Part shown: positions 1 through 7,492 of the stretch, one piece after another
Numbering within the stretch: the stretch's first letter is position 1
How the letters are laid out: every line of letters begins with the position of its first letter
NCBI GenBank assembly: GCA_963601915.1
Contig: CAVCGL010000006.1
Location: 78,527 to 142,526, forward strand
From: Butyricicoccus_A sp963601915
GTDB lineage: Bacteria; Bacillota; Clostridia; Oscillospirales; Butyricicoccaceae
Direction: 5' to 3'
Length of the DNA: 64,000 bases
Notes under the pieces: generated by a model
What the model was told of the DNA's origin: nothing
Seen by the model: the letters and a program-made list of their open reading frames with translations, nothing else
The model's database searches: none
Translations under genes and position numbers: made by a program

Positions 1-99
1 CTTCATGCCGGAAGCCGGGACATCAACAGTAGCGTGGCGTGCAGTGCCCGCATTTCTGATGCGGGTAAGCATATCCGCAATCGGATCTGTGATCTGCAT
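1..99 (-). CDS. rpsH: 30S ribosomal protein S8, N-terminal part (cut by window edge)
   Basis: The first 33 codons of S8, a primary 16S rRNA binding protein of the small subunit platform. The visible N-terminus begins MQITDPIADMLTRIRNA, the standard S8 signature. The ATG (97-99) is preceded by AAGGAGG at a normal distance. The gene continues beyond base 1. It is the last visible gene of the S10-spc operon and, unlike its neighbours, is separated from the upstream gene by a 156-base gap with hairpins. Confidence 0.95.
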   Translation of the reverse strand, partial: MQITDPIADMLTRIRNAGTARHATVDVPASGMK

Positions 100-125
100 T
101 ACTTTGTCCTCCTTACAGAAGTTAG

Positions 126-240
126 AGAGTGATTCTCTCCACTTTTCCGGGGCTGAATCTGTTTTTCAGCCGCGGGCGGGTTTACAGAAATGATATAGAG
201 AAACAGTTAACGGTAGATCCGATGATCTCCGTTAGCTGTT
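126..240 (-). promoter_or_regulatory. Structured gap between rpsZ and rpsH
   Basis: Three hairpins lie in the 156 bases between rpsZ and rpsH: GAGAG/CTCTC at 126-140, GGCTGAA/TTCAGCC at 151-171, and a 12-bp arm pair at 202-240 (AACAGTTAACGG with CCGTTAGCTGTT, one mismatch). Most other gaps in this operon are under 30 bases. They could be a processing site, an mRNA stabiliser or an r-protein binding site; the sequence alone does not decide. Confidence 0.4.
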
Positions 241-255
241 TTTCACAAAAATGAA

Positions 256-441
256 TTACCAGGATGCCTTCTTCACGCCCGGGATCTGGCCCTTGTAAGC
301 CAGCTCACGGAAGCAAATACGGCAGATGCCATAGTTGCGCAGGTAAGCGTGCGGACGACCGCAAATCTTGCAGCGGTTGTAAGCACGAGTAGAGAACTTC
401 GGCTTTGCCTGCTGCTTGAGAACCATAGACTTCTTAGCCAT
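256..441 (-). CDS. rpsZ: 30S ribosomal protein S14, zinc-binding type Z
   Basis: S14 of the small-subunit head, 61 residues, the usual length of the short zinc-binding form (the zinc-free form is about 89). Two Cys pairs, CKIC near residue 24 and CRIC near residue 40, form the zinc ribbon. The C-terminus GQIPGVKKASW is typical. The ATG follows a GGAGG box. The gene sits between rplE and rpsH as in other Firmicutes spc operons. Confidence 0.97.
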   Translation of the reverse strand: MAKKSMVLKQQAKPKFSTRAYNRCKICGRPHAYLRNYGICRICFRELAYKGQIPGVKKASW

Positions 442-454
442 TTTCTACTCCTCC

Positions 455-997
455 TTACTTTGCGAACGGAGCGCCCAGAGCAGACAGCAGCTCACGAGCC
501 TCTTCGTCGGTGTTTGCAGTGGTTACAATTGCAATGTCCATGCCGCGGATCTTATCGATCTGATCGTACTCGATTTCCGGGAAGATCAGCTGTTCCTTCA
601 GGCCGATTGCATAGTTGCCACGGCCGTCGAAGGAGTTCGGGTTGATACCACGGAAGTCACGAACGCGCGGGAGAGCGATGTTGAAGAAACGATCGAGGAA
701 CTCCCACATACGGTCGCCGCGCAGCGTTACGCGAACGCCAACCGGCATACCCTCACGCAGGCGGAAGTTTGCGATGGACTTCTTAGCGCGGGTTACGACA
801 GCGTGCTGACCGGTGATCGTGGTGATGTCACGAACAACTGCATCGAGTACCTTGGAGTTGCCGTTTGCTTCGGAGCCGCAGCCGACGTTGATAACGATCT
901 TGTCGAGCTTCGGGATCTGCATAACGCTCTTGTACTCAAACTTCTTCATCAGAGCAGGAGCAACCTCTGCCTGATATTTATCCTTTAATACTGGCAT
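455..997 (-). CDS. rplE: 50S ribosomal protein L5
   Basis: L5, the 5S rRNA binding protein of the large-subunit central protuberance; 180 residues, the normal length. Family motifs seen include KLDKIVINVGCG near residue 32, ITGQHAVVTRAKKSIANF near residue 61, and the C-terminal DIAIVTTANTDEEARELL. The ATG has AGGAGG upstream. It lies 18 bases after rplX and 13 bases before rpsZ, so co-transcription is expected. Confidence 0.98.
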   Translation of the reverse strand: MPVLKDKYQAEVAPALMKKFEYKSVMQIPKLDKIVINVGCGSEANGNSKVLDAVVRDITTITGQHAVVTRAKKSIANFRLREGMPVGVRVTLRGDRMWEFLDRFFNIALPRVRDFRGINPNSFDGRGNYAIGLKEQLIFPEIEYDQIDKIRGMDIAIVTTANTDEEARELLSALGAPFAK

Positions 998-1015
998 TTG
1001 TTACAACCTCCTCAA

Positions 1016-1333
1016 TTAGTATGCTTCGCCGCAATGCTTGCACACGCGAACCTTGGAGCCATCCTCCAGGAACTTGTGAGCCGGACGGGTCTTCTTGTTG
1101 CACTTCGGGCAAACAGCCATTACCTTGCAGGCACGGATTGCGCCTTCGCGCTTAACGATACCGCCGGTCTCGCCCTGACGGCGCGGCTTGACATGGGTGG
1201 TGAGCATGTTAACGCCCTCGATCACTACCTGGCCCTTCTTCGGGTTTACAGAGATGATCTTGCCACTCTTGCCCTTTTCCTTACCGGAAAGAACGACTGC
1301 GGTGTCGCCCTTCTTTACATGCAGAGTATTCAT
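1016..1333 (-). CDS. rplX: 50S ribosomal protein L24
   Basis: L24, an assembly-initiating 23S rRNA binding protein; 105 residues. The N-terminal KOW motif is clear (KGDTAVVLSGKEKGKSGKI, residues 8-26). The C-terminal half carries CPKC and CKHC pairs, a probable zinc ribbon that some bacterial L24 proteins keep and others have lost. It follows rplN by 15 bases. Confidence 0.97.
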   Translation of the reverse strand: MNTLHVKKGDTAVVLSGKEKGKSGKIISVNPKKGQVVIEGVNMLTTHVKPRRQGETGGIVKREGAIRACKVMAVCPKCNKKTRPAHKFLEDGSKVRVCKHCGEAY

Positions 1334-1348
1334 TAACGGACGACCTCC

Positions 1349-1717
1349 TTACAGTACTTCCGGAGCCAGAGACAGGATCTTCATGAAGTCCTTGTCACGC
1401 AGCTCTCTTGCCACAGGCCCAAAGATACGGGTACCCTGCGGGTTTTTGTCTTCACGAATGATGACTGCTGCATTCTCATCGAAACGGATGTAGCTGCCAT
1501 CTGCACGGCGTACGCCCTTGCGGGAACGAACGATTACGGCCTTAACGACCTGACCCTTCTTTACGCCGCCGCCCGGTGTGCACTTGCGAACCGAGCAAAC
1601 GATGATGTCACCGATGTTGCCATACTTACGTGCGGAGCCGCCCAGAACACGGATGCACTTCAGTTCCTTGGCACCGCTGTTGTCAGCAGCACGGAGAAAT
1701 GTTTCCTGCTGAATCAT
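1349..1717 (-). CDS. rplN: 50S ribosomal protein L14
   Basis: L14, at the subunit interface of the large subunit; 122 residues, exactly the usual length. It opens MIQQETFLRAADNSGAK and ends RELRDKDFMKILSLAPEVL, both highly conserved family segments. The start has an AAGGAGG box. It lies 12 bases downstream of rpsQ within the operon. Confidence 0.98.
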   Translation of the reverse strand: MIQQETFLRAADNSGAKELKCIRVLGGSARKYGNIGDIIVCSVRKCTPGGGVKKGQVVKAVIVRSRKGVRRADGSYIRFDENAAVIIREDKNPQGTRIFGPVARELRDKDFMKILSLAPEVL

Positions 1718-1729
1718 GTGCGCTCCTCC

Positions 1730-1987
1730 TTACTTAGCCTTTTCGATGATCTCTACAAGTCTCCAACGCTTGTCCTTGGACAGCGGGCGAGTCTCCATAA
1801 CCTCAACGGTGTCGCCTACGCGGCACTCGTTGTTCTCGTCATGAGCCTTCAGCTTGTAGGTTCTCTTGATAATCTTCTTATAGAGCGGATGCTGTACGCT
1901 GTCCGCGATAGCAACGACAATCGTCTTGTCCATCTTGTCAGAAACGACCTTGCCGACTCTTGTCTTGCGGAAAGTTCTATCAGCCAT
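1730..1987 (-). CDS. rpsQ: 30S ribosomal protein S17
   Basis: S17, a primary assembly protein that binds the 16S 5' domain; 85 residues. The OB-fold segments KVVSDKMDKTIVVA (about residue 13) and the C-terminal half with VGDTVEVMETRPLSKDKRWR are diagnostic. It lies 15 bases after rpmC. Confidence 0.98.
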   Translation of the reverse strand: MADRTFRKTRVGKVVSDKMDKTIVVAIADSVQHPLYKKIIKRTYKLKAHDENNECRVGDTVEVMETRPLSKDKRWRLVEIIEKAK

Positions 1988-2002
1988 TTGTAGTTACCTC
2001 CC

Positions 2003-2203
2003 TTACGCCTTTTCCGTCAGCTGATGCTCACGGAGAATAGTGTTGACTCTGGCAATATCGCGCTTAACTTCTGCGATTCTCGTCGGGTTTTCGAGCTGGT
2101 TGGTTGCATTCTGCAGACGCAGGTTGAAGAGGTCCTTCTTCAGGTCGGTGAGCTTAACTTCCAGCTCTTCAACACTCAGCTCTCTGATCTCTTTAGCCTT
2201 CAT
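2003..2203 (-). CDS. rpmC: 50S ribosomal protein L29
   Basis: L29, a small two-helix protein near the peptide exit tunnel; 66 residues. It shows the family pattern MKAKEIRELSVEELEVKL then LFNLRLQNATNQLENP. Its ATG shares one base with the stop codon of rplP (TAATG), so translation is probably coupled. Confidence 0.97.
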   Translation of the reverse strand: MKAKEIRELSVEELEVKLTDLKKDLFNLRLQNATNQLENPTRIAEVKRDIARVNTILREHQLTEKA

Positions 2204-2628
2204 TATTCTTCACCAGCCTTCTCTTCACGCTTGACGAACTTGGTCTTGAGCGGCAGCTTGTGGGATGCCAGACGCAGTGCCTCGCGAGCTACTTCTTCGG
2301 AAACGCCTGCGATCTCGAACATTACGCGACCCGGCTTAACTACTGCTACCCAGTACTCCGGAGCGCCCTTACCGGAACCCATTCGAGTTCCAAGCGGCTT
2401 CTTAGAAACCGGCTTGTCCGGGAAAATCTTGATCCAGACCTGACCGCCACGCTTGGTGTAACGGGTCATGGCAACACGGGCTGCCTCGATCTGGTTGGAG
2501 GTGATCCAGCACGGCTCAGTTGCCTGCAGGCCATACTCGCCATGGGATACCTTATTGCCGCGAAGAGCCTTGCCCTTCATGTGGCCTCTGTGTACTCTGC
2601 GGTACTTAACTCTCTTCGGGAGAAGCAT
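2203..2628 (-). CDS. rplP: 50S ribosomal protein L16
   Basis: L16, near the A-site tRNA elbow in the large subunit; 141 residues. The N-terminus MLLPKRVKYRRVHRGHMKGK and the GSGKGAPEYWVAVVKPGRV segment are typical. Its ATG overlaps the rpsC stop by one base and its stop overlaps the rpmC start by one base, giving a translationally coupled rpsC-rplP-rpmC set. Confidence 0.98.
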   Translation of the reverse strand: MLLPKRVKYRRVHRGHMKGKALRGNKVSHGEYGLQATEPCWITSNQIEAARVAMTRYTKRGGQVWIKIFPDKPVSKKPLGTRMGSGKGAPEYWVAVVKPGRVMFEIAGVSEEVAREALRLASHKLPLKTKFVKREEKAGEE

Positions 2629-3398
2629 TAACGGTTGCCTCCTTCCTGTCTGTCCTGTCTCTGACGGCGGTAGCCACCACGACGATCGCGGCGGTCACGG
2701 CGGTCTCTGCGGTCACGGCGATCGAATGCCGGCTTCGGAGCCTCAATGTTGCGGTTCAGACGCGGGCCGCCCTGGAGCACTTCGCCCTTGTAGATCCAAA
2801 CCTTTACACCGATCTTGCCGTAAGTGGTGTTTGCCTCAGCAAAACCATAATCAATGTCTGCACGCAGGGTCTGCAGCGGGATGGTGCCCTCATGATAGGA
2901 CTCGCTGCGAGCGATCTCGGCGCCGTTCAGACGGCCGCCGCACTTGATCTTGATGCCCTTTGCGCCCATGCGCATTGCGCGGCCCATGCACTGCTTCATT
3001 GCGCGGCGGAAAGCGATACGCTTCTCCAGCTGGTTTGCAATGTTCTCAGCTACGAGCTGTGCATTGGTGTCCGGGTTCTTGATTTCAATGATATTGAGAG
3101 ATACCGGCTTGCCCAGCATCTTCTCCATCTCCTTGCGGAGCTTCTCGATGTCCTCGCCGCCCTTGCCGATAACGATGCCCGGACGAGCGCAGGAAATGAA
3201 GATCTTTACTCTGCCGTTGCTGCGCTCGATCTCGATGGTCGGAACGCCTGCTGCGTACAGGGTCTTCTTCAGGAACTTACGAATGTTGTAGTCTTCCACG
3301 AGGAGGTCGCCAAACTCATTGTCCTTGGCAAACCAACGGGAATCCCAATCTTTAATTACGCCGACACGAAGACCGTGCGGATTAACTTTCTGACCCAT
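2628..3398 (-). CDS. rpsC: 30S ribosomal protein S3 with a repetitive basic/acidic tail
   Basis: S3, which lines the mRNA entry channel and binds 16S RNA through a KH domain. Family motifs: MGQKVNPHGLR at the start, the KH motif GRPGIVIGKGGEDIEKL near residue 79 (read as ARPGIVIGKGG) and GRLNGAEIARSE near residue 156. At 256 residues it is about 25-40 longer than usual because of a C-terminal extension made of repeated Arg-Asp-Arg units followed by a Gly/Arg/Gln stretch. The DNA under the tail is a matching short tandem repeat (about 2660-2735). The start has a double AGGAGGAGG box. Confidence 0.97.
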   Translation of the reverse strand: MGQKVNPHGLRVGVIKDWDSRWFAKDNEFGDLLVEDYNIRKFLKKTLYAAGVPTIEIERSNGRVKIFISCARPGIVIGKGGEDIEKLRKEMEKMLGKPVSLNIIEIKNPDTNAQLVAENIANQLEKRIAFRRAMKQCMGRAMRMGAKGIKIKCGGRLNGAEIARSESYHEGTIPLQTLRADIDYGFAEANTTYGKIGVKVWIYKGEVLQGGPRLNRNIEAPKPAFDRRDRRDRRDRRDRRGGYRRQRQDRQEGGNR

Positions 3399-3412
3399 AG
3401 TCTACCTCCTCC

Positions 3413-3748
3413 TTATTCCTTCTCTTTGAGTACCAGCGTGATGTGAGATGTTCTCTTCAGGATGCGGAATGCGCGGCCATGAGACATCGGACGGATGCGC
3501 TTCATGATCGGGCCCGGGCATACGAAGATCTGATCTACGTACAGCTTCTCCGGATCCATGTTGTGATTGTTCTCAGCATTCGCCATAGCGCTCTTGAGGA
3601 GCTTGGATAAGTGCTCAGATGCAGCCTTGGGAGTGTTCAGTAAGATCGCATTTGCTTCCGCTGCGCTCTTGCCGCGGATCAGGTCACAAACAACCTTTAC
3701 CTTGCGCGGAGCGATGCGAACATTTCTCAAAATTGCTTTTGCTTCCAT
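3413..3748 (-). CDS. rplV: 50S ribosomal protein L22
   Basis: L22, whose beta-hairpin reaches into the nascent peptide tunnel; 111 residues. Signatures: RIAPRKVKVVCDLIRGK near residue 11 and the C-terminal loop region with GPIMKRIRPMSHGRAFRI. The start follows a GGAGGATC box. It is 23 bases downstream of rpsS. Confidence 0.98.
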   Translation of the reverse strand: MEAKAILRNVRIAPRKVKVVCDLIRGKSAAEANAILLNTPKAASEHLSKLLKSAMANAENNHNMDPEKLYVDQIFVCPGPIMKRIRPMSHGRAFRILKRTSHITLVLKEKE

Positions 3749-3771
3749 TTTCTAATGATCCTCCTTCAGCC

Positions 3772-4053
3772 TTACTTGCCGTTGTTGGAGGTCTTGCTGC
3801 CAGCGTGACCCTTATAAGTGCGGGTCGGGACGAACTCGCCCAGCTTATGACCAACCATGTCCTCGGTGATGTATACCGGAACGTGCTTGCGGCCGTCGTG
3901 AACAGCAATTGTATGACCAACGAATTCCGGGAAAATAGTCGATGCACGAGACCAGGTCTTCAGAACCTTCTTTTCGCCAGCTTCGTTGAGTGCAATTACT
4001 CTCTTAATCAGTTCAGGAGCCACAAAAGGGCCCTTCTTAATGCTTCTGCCCAT
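3772..4053 (-). CDS. rpsS: 30S ribosomal protein S19
   Basis: S19 of the small-subunit head, which contacts S13; 93 residues. MGRSIKKGPFV at the N-terminus and the motif TIAVHDGRKHVPVYITEDMVGHKLGEF (split over residues 48-74) are diagnostic. GGGAGG precedes the start. It is 15 bases downstream of rplB. Confidence 0.98.
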   Translation of the reverse strand: MGRSIKKGPFVAPELIKRVIALNEAGEKKVLKTWSRASTIFPEFVGHTIAVHDGRKHVPVYITEDMVGHKLGEFVPTRTYKGHAGSKTSNNGK

Positions 4054-4068
4054 ATTTCATGTCCTCCC

Positions 4069-4902
4069 TTACTTACCGTTGCGTCTTCTGACAATCTGCT
4101 TGTCAGTACGATTCTTCGTCTTTCTGGTCTTGTAACCCAGAGCCGGCTTGCCCCACGGGGTAACCGGGCCCGGACGTCCGACAGGGCTCTTGCCCTCGCC
4201 GCCGCCGTGCGGATGGTCACACGGGTTCATGACAGAACCACGAACGGTCGGGCGGACACCGCGATGACGGGTCTTGCCAGCCTTACCAAGCTTCTGGTTG
4301 CTGTAATCCTGATTGCCTACGGCACCGATGGTAGCCATGCAGTTCAGGCGGATATAACGGTACTCGCCGGACGGCAGACGTACCTGAGCTACGCCGTTCT
4401 CCTTAGCCATCAGCTGAGCTGCGCCGCCAGCGGAACGAACCAGCTGAGCGCCCTTGCCCGGGTACAGCTCGATGTTGTGGATTACGGTACCAACCGGAAT
4501 GTTCTCGATCGGCAGTGCGTTGCCCGGCTTGATGTCAGCGCCGGTGGAAGAAATGACAGTGTCGCCAACAGACAGACCCTGCGGTGCGATGATGTAGCGC
4601 TTCTCGCCATCCTCGTACTGAACCAGCGCAATGTTTGCGGAACGGTTCGGGTCGTATTCGATGGTCAGGACGGTAGCCTTGATGTCCATCTTGTTGCGCT
4701 TGAAGTCAATGATTCTGTACTTCTGCTTGTTGCCGCCGCCCTGGTGACGTACGGTGATTCTGCCATAGCTGTTACGGCCGGAATGCTTCTTCTTCTTTTC
4801 CAGAAGGCTCTTCTCCGGCTTGACCTTGGAAAGACCGCTGTAGTCAACTACGGTCATGTTGCGTCGAGACGGGGTGGACGCAGTATAGGTCTTTATCGGC
4901 AT
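4069..4902 (-). CDS. rplB: 50S ribosomal protein L2
   Basis: L2, needed for subunit association and the peptidyl transferase centre; 277 residues. The strongly conserved C-terminal part with VMNPCDHPHGGGEGKSPVGR contains the functionally important histidine. The ATG at 4900-4902 is chosen because AAAGGAG lies 9 bases before it; an in-frame TTG at 4909-4911 directly abuts the GGAG and is unlikely to be used. Confidence 0.98.
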   Translation of the reverse strand: MPIKTYTASTPSRRNMTVVDYSGLSKVKPEKSLLEKKKKHSGRNSYGRITVRHQGGGNKQKYRIIDFKRNKMDIKATVLTIEYDPNRSANIALVQYEDGEKRYIIAPQGLSVGDTVISSTGADIKPGNALPIENIPVGTVIHNIELYPGKGAQLVRSAGGAAQLMAKENGVAQVRLPSGEYRYIRLNCMATIGAVGNQDYSNQKLGKAGKTRHRGVRPTVRGSVMNPCDHPHGGGEGKSPVGRPGPVTPWGKPALGYKTRKTKNRTDKQIVRRRNGK

Positions 4903-4927
4903 GTTTTTCAACTCCTTTAGATGATTT

Positions 4928-4953
4928 CAAACGTGTGCCCTTCGGCACGTTTC
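4928..4953 (-). promoter_or_regulatory. Hairpin between rplW and rplB
   Basis: In the 70-base gap between rplW and rplB, TGCC-CTTC-GGCA forms a tight tetraloop hairpin flanked by AAACG/CGTTT arms. There is no T-tract in the direction of transcription, so it is more likely an mRNA processing or stability element than a terminator. Confidence 0.35.
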
Positions 4954-4972
4954 ATTCCCTCGTGTGGATAAA

Positions 4973-5266
4973 TTAGAGCATACCCTCGAAGATCTCCAGC
5001 TGCTTGGAGTCAGCGGTCAGGGTTACGACTGCCTTCTTCTTAGCCGGGGTCTTGCCGGTGTGAACGCCCATTCTCTTCCACTTGCCCGGGAGCTTGATGG
5101 TGTTGACGGAAGCGACCTTGACACCGAAGATCTCTTCGATTGCCTTCTTGATCTCTACCTTGTTAGCGTCGCCCTGTACTTCAAAAACGTACTTGTTCTC
5201 AGCGATACCAGACATGGAACGCTCAGTGATGACAGGCTTCTTGATGATATCGTAAGCCGACTTCAT
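4973..5266 (-). CDS. rplW: 50S ribosomal protein L23
   Basis: L23, at the tunnel exit, the docking site for trigger factor and SRP; 97 residues. Motifs: IIKKPVITERSM near residue 7, YVFEVQGDANKVEIKKAIEE (about 26-45) and the VNTIKLPGKWKRMG loop. Its ATG overlaps the rplD stop by one base, implying coupled translation. Confidence 0.97.
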   Translation of the reverse strand: MKSAYDIIKKPVITERSMSGIAENKYVFEVQGDANKVEIKKAIEEIFGVKVASVNTIKLPGKWKRMGVHTGKTPAKKKAVVTLTADSKQLEIFEGML

Positions 5267-5889
5267 TATGCGTACACCTCCTCAAGCTTTGCAACTGCTG
5301 CCTTGTCAATGATGAACTTGTCAGCATTCAGGATGTCGTATACGTTCAGTGTGCTTACCGGGGTGGTACGTACGCCCGGGATGTTAGCAGCAGACTTTAC
5401 CACGTTGACGCGAGTCTCCGGAGTAACTACGAGGCTCTTGCCAGTGGACTCTACATTCTTCAGGAATGCAGCGAAGGTCTTGGTCTTGATCTCGCCCATG
5501 TCCAGGCCGTCTACTACGATGATCTCGCCAGCAGCTGCCTTAGCAGACAGAGCGGAGATCAGAGCCAGACGCTTGGTCTTCTTGTTCAGCGAGTAGTTGT
5601 AGGATCTCGGCTTCGGGCCCAGAGCTACGCCGCCGTGAGTCCACTGCGGAGCGCGGATGGAACCCTGGCGAGCACGGCCAGTGCCCTTCTGGCGCCACGG
5701 CTTGATGCCGCCGCCGCGAACCTCGGTACGGGTCAGGGTGGACTGAGTGCCCTGTCTCTGGTTTGCGAGATAATTCTTGACAGCAGCGTGAAGAACTACT
5801 TCATTCGGCTCGATGCCGAATACTGCAGCGTTCAGCTCCATCTCACCGGTCTTAGCGCCGGTCATATCAAATACGGATGCGATAGGCAT
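5266..5889 (-). CDS. rplD: 50S ribosomal protein L4
   Basis: L4, a large-subunit tunnel protein, 207 residues, the usual length. The internal loop TRTEVRGGGIKPWRQKGTGR (residues 55-74) and ARQGSIRAPQWTHGG are unmistakable. The start is preceded by AAAGGAGG. In enterobacteria L4 also represses this operon by binding the leader; whether that applies here is unknown, although the leader is long and structured. Confidence 0.98.
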   Translation of the reverse strand: MPIASVFDMTGAKTGEMELNAAVFGIEPNEVVLHAAVKNYLANQRQGTQSTLTRTEVRGGGIKPWRQKGTGRARQGSIRAPQWTHGGVALGPKPRSYNYSLNKKTKRLALISALSAKAAAGEIIVVDGLDMGEIKTKTFAAFLKNVESTGKSLVVTPETRVNVVKSAANIPGVRTTPVSTLNVYDILNADKFIIDKAAVAKLEEVYA

Positions 5890-5912
5890 GATGTATCCTC
5901 CTTTCCCTTTCC

Positions 5913-6548
5913 TTAGGCGTTCTTAACGGTGTTCTTGAGGAATACGATTCCGCCCTTCGGGCCCGGAACGGCGCCGCGAACTGCGATCATATTCATCTCA
6001 GCATCTACCTTAACAACGTCCAGATTCTGTACGGTTACCTGCTCTGCGCCCATGTGGCCCGGCATGATCTTGCCCTTGAATACACGGGACGGATCGGAGC
6101 AGGAGCCCATGGAACCCTGATGTCTGTGCATCGGGCCAGCACCGTGGCTCATCGGGGAGCGATGTGCACCAAAACGCTTGATGGTGCCTGCGTAGCCCTT
6201 ACCCTTGCTGATGCCGGTGATGTCTACGCTGTCGCCCTCGGCGAATACGTCAGCCTTGAGTACGTCACCCAAGTTGTAGGACGACATATCGTCAAAGCGG
6301 AATTCCTTCAGGTACTTCTTTACAGCCTCGCCAGCCTTCTTCAGGTGGCCGAGCTGCGGCTTGTTGAGCTTGCGCTCTGCTACGTCGGCAAAACCGAGCT
6401 GTACTGCGTTGTAGCCTTCCTTCTCCTCTGTCTTGATCTGGGTGACAGAGCACGGGCCAGCTTCGATTACGGTAACCGGGATTACCTTGCCGTCAGCGTC
6501 GAAAATCTGGGTCATGCCAATTTTCTTGCCGATGATTGCCTTTTGCAT
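5913..6548 (-). CDS. rplC: 50S ribosomal protein L3
   Basis: L3, an early assembly protein whose loop approaches the peptidyl transferase centre; 211 residues. Signatures: MQKAIIGKKIGMTQIFDADG at the start and the region around residue 125-150 with FGAHRSPMSHGAGPMHRHQG. AAGGAGG lies before the ATG. An unusually long 138-base structured gap separates it from rpsJ. Confidence 0.98.
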   Translation of the reverse strand: MQKAIIGKKIGMTQIFDADGKVIPVTVIEAGPCSVTQIKTEEKEGYNAVQLGFADVAERKLNKPQLGHLKKAGEAVKKYLKEFRFDDMSSYNLGDVLKADVFAEGDSVDITGISKGKGYAGTIKRFGAHRSPMSHGAGPMHRHQGSMGSCSDPSRVFKGKIMPGHMGAEQVTVQNLDVVKVDAEMNMIAVRGAVPGPKGGIVFLKNTVKNA

Positions 6549-6686
6549 GTTTGTTTCCTCCTTGTAGGTTATTGGTTGATGCGCGGTTTCCGCCCACCAA
6601 CTTGACCTTGCCGCTCTATTGCGGCTTAGGCGATGTTTGGAATTTCTGAATCAGCACATCACTGGATGGCTTTTCCAGCTGCTTCC
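6549..6686 (-). promoter_or_regulatory. Structured gap between rpsJ and rplC
   Basis: On the minus-strand RNA this 138-base gap can form CTGGA/TCCAG, GCCGC-AATAGA-GCGGC and, just ahead of the rplC ribosome binding site, a longer arm joining TTGGT and AACCAA around GCGG-AAA-CCGC. There is no clear promoter and no ORF. A regulatory or processing role is an inference. Confidence 0.4.
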
Positions 6687-6998
6687 TTAAAGCTTGATTT
6701 CGATCTCTACGCCAGCCGGCAGATCCAGAGTCATGAGAGTCTCTACGGTGTTCTTGCCTGCGTTGGTGATGTCGATCAGTCTCTTGTGGGTGCGGCGCTC
6801 GAACTGCTCACGGCTGTCCTTGTACTTGTGCACTGCACGAAGAATGGTAACGACTTCGCGCTCGGTCGGCAGCGGGATCGGGCCAGAAACCTTTGCGTTG
6901 GTACGCTTAGCAGCTTCTACGATCTTCTCAGATGCCTGATCGATGAGCGAGTGGTCATAAGCTTTCAGTCTGATTCTGATTTTCTCTGCGTTAGCCAT
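6687..6998 (-). CDS. rpsJ: 30S ribosomal protein S10
   Basis: S10 of the small-subunit head, also the NusG/NusB partner in antitermination; 103 residues. The motifs IRIRLKAYDHSLIDQASEKI near residue 7 and GPIPLPTEREVVTILRAVHK near residue 39 are diagnostic. GGAGGAAG precedes the ATG. It is the first gene of the operon, about 330 bases downstream of the predicted transcription start. Confidence 0.98.
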   Translation of the reverse strand: MANAEKIRIRLKAYDHSLIDQASEKIVEAAKRTNAKVSGPIPLPTEREVVTILRAVHKYKDSREQFERRTHKRLIDITNAGKNTVETLMTLDLPAGVEIEIKL

Positions 6999-6999
6999 T

Positions 7000-7328
7000 G
7001 TGTGTCTTCCTCCTCGAACACTACATTATAAAAATGTGTCCTTGCGTTCGGAGAGAAACTGCAACCCTTCCGTGTGTATCACGTTTGGGCATAAGAAAAA
7101 CCGGGCAAAACAGTCGTGTAGTTATGCAATCCGGCTTTGGATTTCACCGCAGTGGTTCCGGCTGTCGGCTTGTCAGCGCGTGCGCTGGCAAGCCCGAGCT
7201 TACACAGGAACATACCGGTGGTAGTTCGCAGTTGTCTCAACCGCCCGATTGTCGGACTTACTCCGCTGAAGTTACCTGCCTGAGCAGCAATCTCCAGCAT
7301 CATCGCTCACTCGCCTTCTCGCGAGTGC
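7000..7328 (-). promoter_or_regulatory. Long structured leader of the S10 operon
   Basis: About 330 bases of untranslated RNA separate the predicted transcription start from rpsJ. It opens with a hairpin CACTCGC/GCGAGTG (7308-7327) and contains a strong helix formed by GGCTTG and CAAGCC around AGCGC-AC-GCGCT (about 7165-7195). A 74-codon reading frame across it (7079-7303) has no recognisable product and is treated as non-coding. The length and folding suggest autogenous or growth-rate control. Confidence 0.5.
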
Positions 7329-7334
7329 TTTTAT

Positions 7335-7363
7335 ATCTTATAACATCTTGCCCGCAAAGTCAA
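7335..7363 (-). promoter_or_regulatory. Sigma-A promoter of the S10 operon
   Basis: TTGACT (7358-7363), a 17-base spacer and TAAGAT (7335-7340) on the minus strand, close to consensus. It faces rpsJ and lies within the gap after the downstream end of the sigma/anti-sigma gene, so the operon has its own start. Confidence 0.8.
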
Positions 7364-7455
7364 GAAAATATCCCACGAAAATCCACGTTTTTTTGACGGA
7401 TTTTTTGCACTTTTCGTGCGCCCACTTGTGTTTTTCTTCCAAAGCAGGCAAATTT

Positions 7456-7473
7456 ATCCGGCAAATGCCGGAT
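7456..7473 (-). terminator. Hairpin downstream of the sigma/anti-sigma gene
   Basis: A GC-rich inverted repeat (ATCCGGC/GCCGGAT) lies 20 bases after the stop of the sigma/anti-sigma gene. The T-run is best on the plus strand (TTTTT); on the minus strand the tail is ATAAATTT. It is a plausible but not textbook terminator separating that gene from the S10 promoter. Confidence 0.5.
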
Positions 7474-7492
7474 TTTTGCCCGTTATTCGCTG

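Noticed and set aside
3619..4920. 433-codon plus-strand frame opposite rpsS-rplB
   Set aside because: Shadow of two ribosomal protein genes.
7079..7303. 74-codon frame in the S10 leader
   Set aside because: No ribosome binding site, odd composition, and it covers strong RNA hairpins.
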